NCBI RefSeq assembly: GCF_010730575.1
Contig: NZ_AP022614.1
Coordinates: 5,580,001-5,644,000, forward strand
Source of the DNA: Mycobacterium parmense
Lineage (GTDB): Bacteria; Actinomycetota; Actinomycetes; Mycobacteriales; Mycobacteriaceae
DNA: 64,000 bases
Direction of reading: 5' to 3'
Of this stretch, positions 17,957 to 26,611 are shown piece by piece (position 1 is the first letter of the stretch; each line of letters begins with the position of its first letter). Below the pieces are notes generated by a model. The model had not been told where the DNA came from. It searched no databases and saw only the letters and a program-made list of their open reading frames with translations. The position numbers were made by a program, and so were the translations under genes.

Positions 17957-19296
17957 GTTACCGCGGCGCGAGGATCGGGGTGGCCATCGCGCTCGTAGCG
18001 GTGCTGCTCGGCGGAATCGTCACCGTGGTGCGGTCTGCTGCAGGGGTCGGTCGCACCACCGTCGTCGGATACTTTGCCAACAGCACTGGCCTCTACAAAG
18101 GTGACAGCGTCGTTATTCTCGGAGTGCCGGTCGGTAAGATCGAAAAAATCGAACCACAACCCGAACATGTGCGAATCACCTTCTGGTTCAACGACAAATA
18201 TAAGGTGCCCGCTGACGTCAAAGCGGCTATCCTGTCGCCTTCCCTGGTGACGCCCCGGTCTATCCAGTTGACTCCCGCCTATACAGGCGGCCCCGTGCTG
18301 GCCGACCATGCGGTAATCCCGCAGCAACGTACCGCGGTACCGGTGGAGTATGACGACTTCCGTCAGCAGCTGGAGAAGCTTGCGCAGGTGCTGCAGCCGA
18401 CCGCTCCGGGTGGAACCAGCACTTTGGGGGAGTTCATCAACACCGCGGCCGACAACCTTCGGGGCCAGGGCTCCGACATTCGCAAGACTGTTATCGAACT
18501 TTCGCAGGCGATTTCAGCGCTCGGCGACCATAGCAATGACCTGTTCAGCACCGTGAAAAACCTGTCCATTCTGGTCTCCGCACTGCACGACAGCAGCGAC
18601 CTGCTCCAACATCTGAATCAGAACCTTGCCGAGGTCACCGGTCTGCTCGCCAACGACCCCAACGAGGTCGCTAATGCTGTCCGCAACCTCAACGACGTGG
18701 TTGGCGACGTCCGAGACTTTGTCGCCGAGAACCGAGAAGCGCTGGGTACGACGTCGGACAAACTGGCGTCAGTGACTCAAGCCGTGAACGACAGCCTCGG
18801 TGACGTCAAGCAGCTGCTGCATACCGCACCAACGGCATTCCAGAACTTCCTCAACATCTACCAACCCGCACAAGGGACGTTGACCGGTGCGCTGGCCTTC
18901 AACAACTTCGCTAATACAATCCAATTCCTTTGTGGGGCAGTAGAAGCCGCATCACGTCTAGGTGCCAAAGAATCAGCCAAGTTGTGTGTCCAGTATCTGG
19001 CGCCGATCATCAAGAACCGCCAAGTGAATTTTCCGCCCCTCGGTGAAAATCTCTTCGTCGGAGCGGCGGCGCGCCCCAACGAACTCACCTATAGCGAGGA
19101 CTGGCTGCGCCCAGATTATATTCCGCCGCAACCTGACTCCCCGCCAACTCAGGGCCCGGCAGCGTCGGCCGCTGGGTCGACCCCGGCCGAAACCCCGCCG
19201 CCGGCAGCGGACGGGCCGGGGCCAGCGCAGGCGGCGCCAACAAACCCGGCTGACGGTTTACGCGGAATGATGGTGCCGCCCGGAGGTGCACAATGA
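17953..19296 (+). CDS. mceD: MceD: Mce-family protein
   Basis: The ATG at 17953 overlaps the mceC stop (ATGA) and gives 447 residues. The N-terminal helix (about residues 8-28) is followed by the MCE domain (STGLYKGDSVVILGVPVGKI at about 44-63), a helical region and an Ala/Pro-rich tail. The frame is open further upstream inside mceC, but that part reads as a shadow. The position in the operon and the N-terminal motif set it as the D component. Confidence 0.91.
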   Translation: MSYRGARIGVAIALVAVLLGGIVTVVRSAAGVGRTTVVGYFANSTGLYKGDSVVILGVPVGKIEKIEPQPEHVRITFWFNDKYKVPADVKAAILSPSLVTPRSIQLTPAYTGGPVLADHAVIPQQRTAVPVEYDDFRQQLEKLAQVLQPTAPGGTSTLGEFINTAADNLRGQGSDIRKTVIELSQAISALGDHSNDLFSTVKNLSILVSALHDSSDLLQHLNQNLAEVTGLLANDPNEVANAVRNLNDVVGDVRDFVAENREALGTTSDKLASVTQAVNDSLGDVKQLLHTAPTAFQNFLNIYQPAQGTLTGALAFNNFANTIQFLCGAVEAASRLGAKESAKLCVQYLAPIIKNRQVNFPPLGENLFVGAAARPNELTYSEDWLRPDYIPPQPDSPPTQGPAASAAGSTPAETPPPAADGPGPAQAAPTNPADGLRGMMVPPGGAQ

Positions 19297-20453
19297 GTCG
19301 ATCAACACTTTGGTGTCGCGCGATGGTGGCGCTCCTGGCAGTGGTGGCGCTTACAACACTGTCCGGCTGCGGGTTTCGAGGTCTGAACTCGATCAGTTTG
19401 CCGGGGACAAAAGGCGGCGGCCCGGGCGCATATACCATCCGCGCCCAAATGCCCGATGTGCAGAATTTGCAACGGAATTCGCGGGTCCGGGTCAACGACG
19501 TGACGGTCGGCAACGTTACCGACATAGAACTTCAGGGTTGGAATGCGTTGGTCACCATGACGATCGACGGCGATGTCGACCTCCCCGCCAATGCAACCGC
19601 TACCCTCGGTCAAACCAGCTTACTGGGTTCGGTGCACGTCGAACTGGCGCCTCCCGCGGGAATAGCGCCGCAGGGCAAGCTGACGAACGGCTCGTTGATT
19701 CCCCTGTCGTCGGCCGGCGCCTACCCGTCCACCGAGCGCACACTGGCCGCTGTGTCGCTGCTGCTTAACGGCGGCGGCCTGGGTCAGATTCAAGACATCA
19801 CCAAGACGTTGAGCACTGCCTTCAGTGGGCGCGAACAAGATTTGCGAAACCTGCTGAATCAGCTCGATACGTTTGTCGGCTACCTCAATGACCAAAAGAG
19901 CGACATCATCGCCGCAATGGACCACTTCAACAGTCTCGTCGGGCAATTTGCCGATCAGAAACCGATTATTGACAAGGCGCTGAAGACCATTCCGGAAGCG
20001 TTGACCGTGCTCAAAGACCAGCGAGAAAACCTCGCCAACGCCCTGGGTGAAGTCGGCAAGTTGAGCGCGCTCGCCGCCGACTCGGTTAACAAGACCAAGG
20101 AAAACCTAATCAAGGAATTGAAAGACCTTGGGCCCGTGCTGCAATCGCTAGCCGACGCCGGGCCCGCATTGACTCGGTCGCTGGGCTTCCTCGGGACATT
20201 CCCGTTCCCCGCATCGACACTCAGCAAATGGGTGCGCGGAGATTATGCGAACCTGACGGCGGTAATCGACTTGACGCTGAGTCGGCTCGACGCGGGGTTC
20301 TTCACCGGCACCCGCTTCGAGTGCAATCTAACCGAGCTCGAGTTGCAGTGGGGCCGCACCATCGGACAGATGCCCAGCCCGTGCACCGGGGGCGGACCTT
20401 ACAACCCGGGCAACCCCTTGGTTGTTCCCTACCATTTCGACCAGGGGCGCTGA
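19293..20453 (+). CDS. mceE: MceE: Mce-family lipoprotein
   Basis: This 386-residue protein carries the lipoprotein signal expected of the E component: hydrophobic VALLAVVALTTLSGC with the lipobox LSGC (Cys about residue 26). The MCE domain follows (QNLQRNSRVRVNDVTVGNV at about 57-75), then helical segments. It should be lipid-anchored on the outer face of the plasma membrane. The ATG overlaps the mceD stop, and mceF starts two bases after its stop. Confidence 0.93.
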   Translation: MSRSTLWCRAMVALLAVVALTTLSGCGFRGLNSISLPGTKGGGPGAYTIRAQMPDVQNLQRNSRVRVNDVTVGNVTDIELQGWNALVTMTIDGDVDLPANATATLGQTSLLGSVHVELAPPAGIAPQGKLTNGSLIPLSSAGAYPSTERTLAAVSLLLNGGGLGQIQDITKTLSTAFSGREQDLRNLLNQLDTFVGYLNDQKSDIIAAMDHFNSLVGQFADQKPIIDKALKTIPEALTVLKDQRENLANALGEVGKLSALAADSVNKTKENLIKELKDLGPVLQSLADAGPALTRSLGFLGTFPFPASTLSKWVRGDYANLTAVIDLTLSRLDAGFFTGTRFECNLTELELQWGRTIGQMPSPCTGGGPYNPGNPLVVPYHFDQGR

Positions 20454-20454
20454 G

Positions 20455-21930
20455 ATGCTGCATCTGACCCGGCGCATCAAGATCCAGCTGGCCATTTTCA
20501 CGGTGATCAGCCTGGGCGCGGCCTCGCTCATGTTCTTCGACTACATGCAAATACCGACGGTATTCTTCGGTTTCGACCGCTACACGGTCACTGTGGAGCT
20601 ACCTCAAGCCGGCGGGCTTTACCCGGGCGGCAACGTCACCTACCGAGGCGTCGAGGTGGGTCGGGTGCAAGCGGTACGGCTCACCGCGACCGGCGCCGAG
20701 GCCGTGCTTCAGCTCAATTCTGATGTGCACATTCCAGCCAACCTGAATGCACAAGTCCACAGCGTTTCGGCGGTCGGCGAGCAATACGTCGAGTTGCTGC
20801 CACGTGTTGGGCAGGGGCCGTCGCTGAAGGACGGTGACGTGATTCCCATCGACCGCAGTTATGTTCCACCAGACATCAATTCGCTGCTGGCGGCCACGAA
20901 CCGTGGCCTTGCCGTTATCCCCCGCGACAACCTCAAAACGGTGGTCGACGAGTCCTATACGGCCGTGGGCGGGCTCGGCCCAGAGCTTTCCCGGCTGGTC
21001 AGCGGAACATCTAAGCTGGCGATCGACAGCCGTCAGAACCTCGATGCGCTCGTCAACCTGATTGATGGATCAAAGCCGCTGCTGGACAGCCAGACCCAGT
21101 CAGCAGATGCGGTCCAAGGGTGGGCCGCTCACCTGGCGACGATCACCTCCGAGCTGCGCGATAACGATTCCGCGGTCGCAGGTCTGCTACAAGACGGCGG
21201 CCCGGCGGCCGCCGAGGCTCGGCAGTTGTTCGACCGGCTGAACCCCACGCTGCCGATCGTGCTGGCCAACCTGGTCAGTGTCGGGCAGGTGGGCGTCACC
21301 TACCGGGACAACCTCGAATCCTTGTTGGTCGAGCTGCCCCAGGGGACGGCCGACATCCAAGCGACCGGTGTGGCCAACAAAAACACCAAGCAGGATTACA
21401 ACGGTGCCTTCCTCAGCTTCAATCTGAACCTCAACTGGCCACCCCCATGTACCACCGGATTCCTGCCCATCCAGCAGCAGCGCGCTGCCAGCTACGAGGA
21501 CTACCCGGACGCCCCTAAAGGTGACATCTATTGCCGGGTGCCGCAGGACTCGGTGCTCAACGTGCGTGGCGCCCACAACTTGCCCTGCGAGACGCGCCCC
21601 GGCAAACGCGCGCCGACCGTCAAGCTGTGCGAAAGCGACCAAACCTACGTTCCGCTCAACGAGGGCTTCAACTGGAAGGGTGATCCGAACGCTACGTACT
21701 CCGGGCAAGGCGTACCGCAGTTCAGACCGGGTGAGGAGCCACCCGGACAGGTCCCTCCACCGTCGCCGCCGGGTCCGTTGCCACCGCCGATAGCGGCCGT
21801 TCAATACGATCCCGCGACGGGCATGTATATGGGTCCGGACGGCCGGATGTACACCCAGACCGACCTAGCTGTCGGCACCAAGAAAGGGCAAACATGGCAG
21901 AGCATGCTGATGCCACCCAAGAGAAACTGA
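20455..21930 (+). CDS. mceF: MceF: Mce-family protein
   Basis: The ATG at 20455 (MLHLTRRIKIQLAIF) gives 491 residues. A membrane helix lies at about residues 8-28, and the MCE domain follows (GGLYPGGNVTYRGVEVGRV). The C-terminal half has several Cys residues (PPPCTTGF, YCRVP, LPCET, KLCES) that may form disulfides in the envelope, and then a Pro-rich stretch before YDPATGMYMGPDGRMY. The last 37 bases overlap the next gene in another frame. Confidence 0.92.
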   Translation: MLHLTRRIKIQLAIFTVISLGAASLMFFDYMQIPTVFFGFDRYTVTVELPQAGGLYPGGNVTYRGVEVGRVQAVRLTATGAEAVLQLNSDVHIPANLNAQVHSVSAVGEQYVELLPRVGQGPSLKDGDVIPIDRSYVPPDINSLLAATNRGLAVIPRDNLKTVVDESYTAVGGLGPELSRLVSGTSKLAIDSRQNLDALVNLIDGSKPLLDSQTQSADAVQGWAAHLATITSELRDNDSAVAGLLQDGGPAAAEARQLFDRLNPTLPIVLANLVSVGQVGVTYRDNLESLLVELPQGTADIQATGVANKNTKQDYNGAFLSFNLNLNWPPPCTTGFLPIQQQRAASYEDYPDAPKGDIYCRVPQDSVLNVRGAHNLPCETRPGKRAPTVKLCESDQTYVPLNEGFNWKGDPNATYSGQGVPQFRPGEEPPGQVPPPSPPGPLPPPIAAVQYDPATGMYMGPDGRMYTQTDLAVGTKKGQTWQSMLMPPKRN

Positions 21931-22577
21931 GCGAGTCGGACCTGGCGGTCACTACTGATGAGGGGACCGCTGAGGCGCACCCTCCGGACAACCCAACGGT
22001 GGACGAGAAGGCCGACGAGGCCGAGGATTACGACGCCTCGGTGGATGATGCGGCCGAACCGGATGCCGAAGGCGCTGTGCCGGCGAAGAAATCAAGCTCG
22101 CCTGCGCGACTGGCGACAGTCTTCGGGTTGGTCACAGCGGTCGGCTTAACGGCGCTCGCGGGCTGGTTCGGGTATCAGACGTATCAGTCACACCAGGCCC
22201 AACAACAGCGCGAACTGCTAGTTCGCATCGGCAGGCAAGGCGCACTGAATCTGACGACAATCGACTGGCGGCACGCCGACGCCGACGTCCAGCGGATCTT
22301 GGACTCAGCGACCGGCGCTTTCTACGACGACTTCTCTCATCGATCCAAACCCTTCATCGACGTCGTCAAGAGAGCGCAGTCGACATCGGTCGGGACAATT
22401 ACCGAGGCGGGCCTGGAGTCACAATCGGGCAACGAAGCCCAGGTGCTGGTCGCTGTGTCCGTCAAGACGTCGAATCTCGGTGCGGCCGAGCAGGACCCGC
22501 GGCATTGGCGGATGCGCGTCAGCGTCCAGAAGGTCGGAAACGAGGTGAAAGTCTCCAACGTCGCATTCGTACCGTGA
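21894..22577 (+). CDS. Mce-associated membrane protein 1
   Basis: This 227-residue protein has an acidic cytoplasmic N-terminus (about residues 1-70), one membrane helix (about 77-97) and an extracytoplasmic domain of the Mce-associated type, which resembles a SnoaL/VirB8-like fold in known members. Such Mam proteins stabilise Mce complexes and are needed for efficient import in cholesterol-type Mce systems. The ATG at 21894 overlaps the end of mceF by 37 bases. It is part of the same operon. Confidence 0.86.
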   Translation: MAEHADATQEKLSESDLAVTTDEGTAEAHPPDNPTVDEKADEAEDYDASVDDAAEPDAEGAVPAKKSSSPARLATVFGLVTAVGLTALAGWFGYQTYQSHQAQQQRELLVRIGRQGALNLTTIDWRHADADVQRILDSATGAFYDDFSHRSKPFIDVVKRAQSTSVGTITEAGLESQSGNEAQVLVAVSVKTSNLGAAEQDPRHWRMRVSVQKVGNEVKVSNVAFVP

Positions 22578-22639
22578 CGAAGGCGCACCCCGGCCAACGC
22601 CGACGACCAAGCCCACGAACCAGAAAAGGAACCATCGCA

Positions 22640-23341
22640 GTGCGGGTTATATCCGATTCCGCCGTAGAGCAGGACGAAGCGCAGGTCGACGAGCAGACGA
22701 CTCAGCAAATCGATATTGAGACAGACGAAGCCGAACAGGCCAGTGACGACGTGGACACCGTCGATACCGCCGACGTTGCCGAATCGGAGGACGAATCCGT
22801 CGACGATGCTGGAACGGGAGATCCCAGAGACGTTCAACGCCGGCCGCGTAAGCGCCGGATCAGATGGTCGCGGCTGCTGGTCTTCGGGGTGTTGCCTATA
22901 TCAGCTTTGCTGATCGCCGTGGCCACCGGCTTTCTCAAGTGGCAAGACGCGTCGAACCGTTGGTCTAGGGCGGCCGAAATCGAGTCAGTCGCCGCCGCCA
23001 AGGATTCCAGCGTTGCGATACTGTCCTACCAGCCTGACACAGTCGAAAAGGACCTAGACGCCGCCCGCGATCGGCTGACCGGGAAGTTCAAGGACTCCTA
23101 CACTCAATTGGTCCACGACGTGGTGATACCAGGCGCCAAGAAGGACCACATCTCGGCGGTCGCTACCGTTCCCGCCGTCGCGTCGGTGTCGGCGAACCCG
23201 GACCACGCTGTCGCACTGGTGTACGTCGACCAGACTGTGATCGTCGGCAACGATGCACCTACCGACACTGCATCCACTGTCCGAGTGACGATGGACAAGG
23301 TCGGAAACCGTTGGCTGATTTCCTCATTCGACCCAGTGTGA
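22640..23341 (+). CDS. Mce-associated membrane protein 2
   Basis: This second Mam protein has a strongly acidic N-terminus (about residues 1-60), a basic patch PRKRRIRWSR just before one membrane helix (about 82-102) and an outer domain ending in WLISSFDPV. I chose the GTG at 22640 because AAAAGGA at 22625-22631 lies at ribosome-site distance (233 residues). The alternative GTG at 22574 overlaps the preceding stop and would add 22 basic residues. It is the last mce operon gene. Confidence 0.82.
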   Translation: MRVISDSAVEQDEAQVDEQTTQQIDIETDEAEQASDDVDTVDTADVAESEDESVDDAGTGDPRDVQRRPRKRRIRWSRLLVFGVLPISALLIAVATGFLKWQDASNRWSRAAEIESVAAAKDSSVAILSYQPDTVEKDLDAARDRLTGKFKDSYTQLVHDVVIPGAKKDHISAVATVPAVASVSANPDHAVALVYVDQTVIVGNDAPTDTASTVRVTMDKVGNRWLISSFDPV

Positions 23342-23371
23342 GGCCGCGATGGCACAGAAGGATATCTGCCC

Positions 23372-23392
23372 GGTCTGACTGGGGTCAGCACC
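23372..23392 (+). terminator. Hairpin downstream of the mce operon
   Basis: GGTCTGAC and GTCAGCACC form an eight-pair stem with one bulged C and a TGGG loop, 31 bases after the last mce operon stop. There is no U-rich tail, which is common in mycobacteria. Terminator function is likely by position only. Confidence 0.4.
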
Positions 23393-23601
23393 GCGACACG
23401 GCCCCCGGATGAGCTGCGCAACAGTGGTTTGATCGGTGAGGGAGAGGTAGGGTGCGCTGGCCAGGCGGACTATGTCGTTTACACCATACGAATTTGGAAA
23501 ACTCGGATGTCTTTTGAATCGCCGGCTTTTCGCGGTGCGGAACGGTCGAGAAGTGCGTCGCCGCCGGGCGCGGCCGGCGGCGACGTGCTTAGCTTGCCTA
23601 C

Positions 23602-24456
23602 GTGATCTCGACGCTCGAAGACCTGCTGCGTCTGTTGGACCTGCAGCAGATCGATGACGCAGTGTTCGTGGGCACTCAACCCGACACCCCCAATCACCAC
23701 ATCATCGGAAGCCAGGTCGCCGCTCAGGCGTTGATGGCGGCGGGCCGGATGACACCCGGGCGACTGGCGCACAGCATGCACATGTACTTTCTGCGGCGGG
23801 GTGACGCAAGGCAGCCGATCGAGTATGACGTGACCCCGCTACGTGACGGCGGCACCATATCCTCGCGTCGGGTGACCGCAAGCCAGTCGGGAGTCGTCCT
23901 CTTCGAGGCACTCGCCTCGTTCACAATCGTTGTCGACGATGTCGACTGGCAACAAAGAATGCCGGACGTGGCGGGGCCGGACGCCGCCCGTGGACTCGAG
24001 GATCTGTTGACGCCCTATGCCGAGGAATTTGGTGACTGGTGGCCGCGGCAACGTCCCTTCAGCATGCGGTACCTCGACCCGCCGCCGCGGGTTGCCCTTG
24101 ATCTCTCCGACCCGCCGCCGCCGCGGCTTCGGATCTGGCTTCGCGCTAACGGCGAGGTCTCCGACGATCCGGTGGTCAACAGTTGTGTGGCGGCCTACCT
24201 CAGCGCGCTCACACTGCTCGAGTGTGCGATGACGACGATGCGCACCACACCGATGGGTCCTCGCCTCTCGGCGCTAGTCGACCACACCATCTGGTTTCAC
24301 CGCGCTGCCGATTTTACTGACTGGCTGCTCTTCGACCAGTCATCGCCGAGCATTGTGGGCCGTCGCGGTTTGGCCACCGGGACCCTGTACAACCGCTCCG
24401 GTGAATTGGTGTGCATCGCAACCCAGGAGGGCTACTTCGCTGAGGAGCGACAGTGA
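23602..24456 (+). CDS. tesB: Acyl-CoA thioesterase II (TesB-like)
   Basis: This 284-residue enzyme has the tandem hot-dog fold of TesB thioesterases, which hydrolyse acyl-CoAs in the cytoplasm. The N-terminal half has GSQVAAQALMAAGRM and SMHMYFLRRGD; the second half has RIWLRANGEVSDDPVVNSC, where the family's catalytic Asp lies, and IWFHRAADFTDWLL. The GTG at 23602 gives a normal N-terminus (ISTLEDLLRLLDL). It is monocistronic and converges on the CaiB gene. It could release free acid from a dead-end CoA thioester. Confidence 0.87.
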   Translation: MISTLEDLLRLLDLQQIDDAVFVGTQPDTPNHHIIGSQVAAQALMAAGRMTPGRLAHSMHMYFLRRGDARQPIEYDVTPLRDGGTISSRRVTASQSGVVLFEALASFTIVVDDVDWQQRMPDVAGPDAARGLEDLLTPYAEEFGDWWPRQRPFSMRYLDPPPRVALDLSDPPPPRLRIWLRANGEVSDDPVVNSCVAAYLSALTLLECAMTTMRTTPMGPRLSALVDHTIWFHRAADFTDWLLFDQSSPSIVGRRGLATGTLYNRSGELVCIATQEGYFAEERQ

Positions 24457-24484
24457 AGCCGATCAACGGCGTTGGCAGCGCTGA

Positions 24485-24496
24485 GATCACGTGATC
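24485..24496. repeat. 12-bp perfect palindrome at a convergent gene junction
   Basis: GATCACGTGATC is its own reverse complement and overlaps the stop codon of the CaiB gene, 28 bases after the thioesterase stop. It could be chance, a protein site or part of a bidirectional terminator. Confidence 0.3.
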
Positions 24497-25716
24497 GCGC
24501 CGGCGATCTTGAGCTCAATGAGTCGTTCGTCATCGATACCGAGTTCGCGCAGCACCCCGTCGGTGTGTTCGGCGAACTGCGGCGCTCTGCCCAGCCTTGC
24601 CGGATCATCATCGAACTTCACGGGGTTGGCTACCAACCTCTGCGGATGACCTTCGGCATCGATGATTTCGGCGATGCGCCCGTTGGCGGTCAGTGCCTCG
24701 TCGTGGGCTATTTCCCAGGCGTCCTGTACCGGGGCCCACTGCCCTCTGCCCTTGTTTAGCAACGCCTGACACTCGGCATAGGTCAAGTTGCCGATCGCGT
24801 CCCCGACGATTCGTTGGGCGGTTTCGCTGTGTCGGGCCATCGCCTCTGTCGAGGTGAACCGGGGATCTTCAGCGAGATCGCGCAGACCCATCAGCCGGCA
24901 GAACTCCGGCCAGTATCGCGCCGGCTGCAGCATCGACAACTGGACGAACCTTCCGTCCGCCGTTTTATAGGCGCCGGTCAGCGGGTTGCCCGGGGCCTGG
25001 GTTCGGCGTTCCATTTTAGGCAGTGGACCGCCCGTCAGCATGGCCATGTTCACGCTGAATTGGGTTGCCCAGGCGCCGACGGCAAGCAGCGAGACGTCGA
25101 GCACCGATGGTTCACCGGTGTTCTGTCTACCGTAGAGCGCCGCCGCCACCCCTCCGGCGATGGTGATCCCTCCGATGTTGTCTCCGTAAGCCCCGGCGGG
25201 CATGAACGGAGTTTGCGCGGCGTCGGGCGATGTGAGGCCGTCCGCGCTGCCGCCGCGGGCCCAGAAGGCCGTGGCGTCGTAGGCCCCGGCATCGCGGTCA
25301 GGCCCATTGGAACCGAAGCCACTGCCGGCGACATAAATGATGTCGGGGTTGACGCGGCGGACGTCTTCGACGTCGATGGCCAGCTTCTTTCGCGAGGACG
25401 GCAGGTAGTTCGTCAGGAACACGTCGCTTCGCCGGATCAGCTCGTCGAGCAGGGGACGCGCCTCGGGATTGTCGAGGGCCATTCCGACACTGCGCTTTCC
25501 GCGGTTGGGTGCTTCCATGATCGGCGCGAACGACGATCCGGGTACGGTTGCCGCGGCGCCCAACACCTTGACCAAGCCGCGCTGGGCATCGCCGGTGACA
25601 GGATGCTCGATCTTCACGACGTCGGCGCCCCAGTCCGCGAGCACCGCGCCCGCCGACGGAACGAAGGTGAACTGTGCGATCTCCAGCACGCGAACTCCGT
25701 TGAGCGGTTTACGCAT
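24487..25716 (-). CDS. CaiB/BaiF family CoA-transferase
   Basis: This 409-residue class III CoA-transferase moves CoA between acids. Diagnostic features are GVRVLEIAQF, GAVLADWGADVVKIEHP, NRGKRSVG and the region around AYDATAFWARGG, where the catalytic Asp of the family is expected. The ATG at 25716 has GAAGGA at good distance; the frame is open further upstream to the regulator gene. It is downstream of the GntR gene on the same strand with a 38-base gap, so they are likely co-transcribed. Confidence 0.87.
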   Translation of the reverse strand: MRKPLNGVRVLEIAQFTFVPSAGAVLADWGADVVKIEHPVTGDAQRGLVKVLGAAATVPGSSFAPIMEAPNRGKRSVGMALDNPEARPLLDELIRRSDVFLTNYLPSSRKKLAIDVEDVRRVNPDIIYVAGSGFGSNGPDRDAGAYDATAFWARGGSADGLTSPDAAQTPFMPAGAYGDNIGGITIAGGVAAALYGRQNTGEPSVLDVSLLAVGAWATQFSVNMAMLTGGPLPKMERRTQAPGNPLTGAYKTADGRFVQLSMLQPARYWPEFCRLMGLRDLAEDPRFTSTEAMARHSETAQRIVGDAIGNLTYAECQALLNKGRGQWAPVQDAWEIAHDEALTANGRIAEIIDAEGHPQRLVANPVKFDDDPARLGRAPQFAEHTDGVLRELGIDDERLIELKIAGAIT

Positions 25717-25754
25717 CAAATGTCCTTCAAAGTGAGGGTGGGCGCATTGCCCAC

Positions 25755-26537
25755 TCAATGCATGATGTCTTGGACCTTCGTCTTCTCGTAGCCCTTGAGC
25801 AGCTCAGCGCTGGCGTTCTTCATGTGTCGTCGCCAATGCGCCTCGGCCTCTGTGCCGTCGCGCTCGGCCACCAGATCGGCGAGCCGGATATACGACCGCA
25901 TCAGCTTGTTGTACTGAGCCTTTGGCACGACGTTCTGAACGCTGAGAAATGCTGCGGTCATGTGCCTTTCGAAGATCTCGTGCAGCATGCCGGCGATCAC
26001 GGTCAGCGTCGTGTTGCCCGACAGCTCCACGAGTCGGCGGTGCAACCCGGTCGAGGCTGCGGCCAATTCGCCGGTCTCCCAGGCAGCGGGGATCTCATCG
26101 ATGAGATCACGCAATTCGCGGTGGGCCGCCACGGTGCCATCTTCTGCGAGCAATCGGGCCGCATACGGTTCAATCCCCATCCGTGCGGTCATCACGTCGG
26201 CGAGGGTGGTCCCCGCGAGGGCGAGCAGGAAGCCTGCCGGTCGCGCCACGATTTCGGGGCCCGGGACCCGAACCCGGGCGCCGGTGCGCGAGCCGCGCCG
26301 AACCTCCACGAGGCGATCGGACTCCAAGACTCGCACGGCTTCTCGCAGTGACGGTCGGCTGACCTGAAAGTGATTCATGAGTTCGGCTTCATAGGGGAGG
26401 AAGTCGCCGTCTTTGAGCTGTCCCTCGACTATCATCCGCCGTAACGTGTCCGCCACGATTTCGGCCGTCTTGGGTGACCGTACCGCACCGTTGTTCTCTC
26501 GCGCTGTCATCGGCGCGAGTGGTTCCCGCTTGGGCAT
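25755..26537 (-). CDS. GntR-family (FadR-type) transcriptional regulator
   Basis: This 260-residue protein has an N-terminal winged helix (AEIVADTLRRMIVEGQLKDG, then HFQVSRPSLREAVRVLES at about residues 55-72) and an all-helical FCD-like C-terminal ligand domain. A strong GGAGG precedes the ATG at 26537. A palindrome TGTACT-N4-AGTACA lies 23 bases upstream (26560-26575), fitting autoregulation. It heads a minus-strand unit with the CaiB gene, so it may sense a CoA thioester or acid handled by that enzyme. Confidence 0.9.
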   Translation of the reverse strand: MPKREPLAPMTARENNGAVRSPKTAEIVADTLRRMIVEGQLKDGDFLPYEAELMNHFQVSRPSLREAVRVLESDRLVEVRRGSRTGARVRVPGPEIVARPAGFLLALAGTTLADVMTARMGIEPYAARLLAEDGTVAAHRELRDLIDEIPAAWETGELAAASTGLHRRLVELSGNTTLTVIAGMLHEIFERHMTAAFLSVQNVVPKAQYNKLMRSYIRLADLVAERDGTEAEAHWRRHMKNASAELLKGYEKTKVQDIMH

Positions 26538-26559
26538 CGCGGCCTCCTGAATCTAGACA

Positions 26560-26575
26560 TGTACTACTCAGTACA
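26560..26575. promoter_or_regulatory. Palindromic operator candidate upstream of GntR
   Basis: TGTACT and AGTACA flank a 4-base centre (ACTC), a perfect 6-bp inverted repeat just upstream of the GntR start codon. It is of the size bound by FadR-type dimers, and differs from the 23-bp element elsewhere in the window. Confidence 0.5.
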
Positions 26576-26611
26576 CCATGTGGAGCGCCTATTCGGGGTA
26601 TCCAGCCTGCG

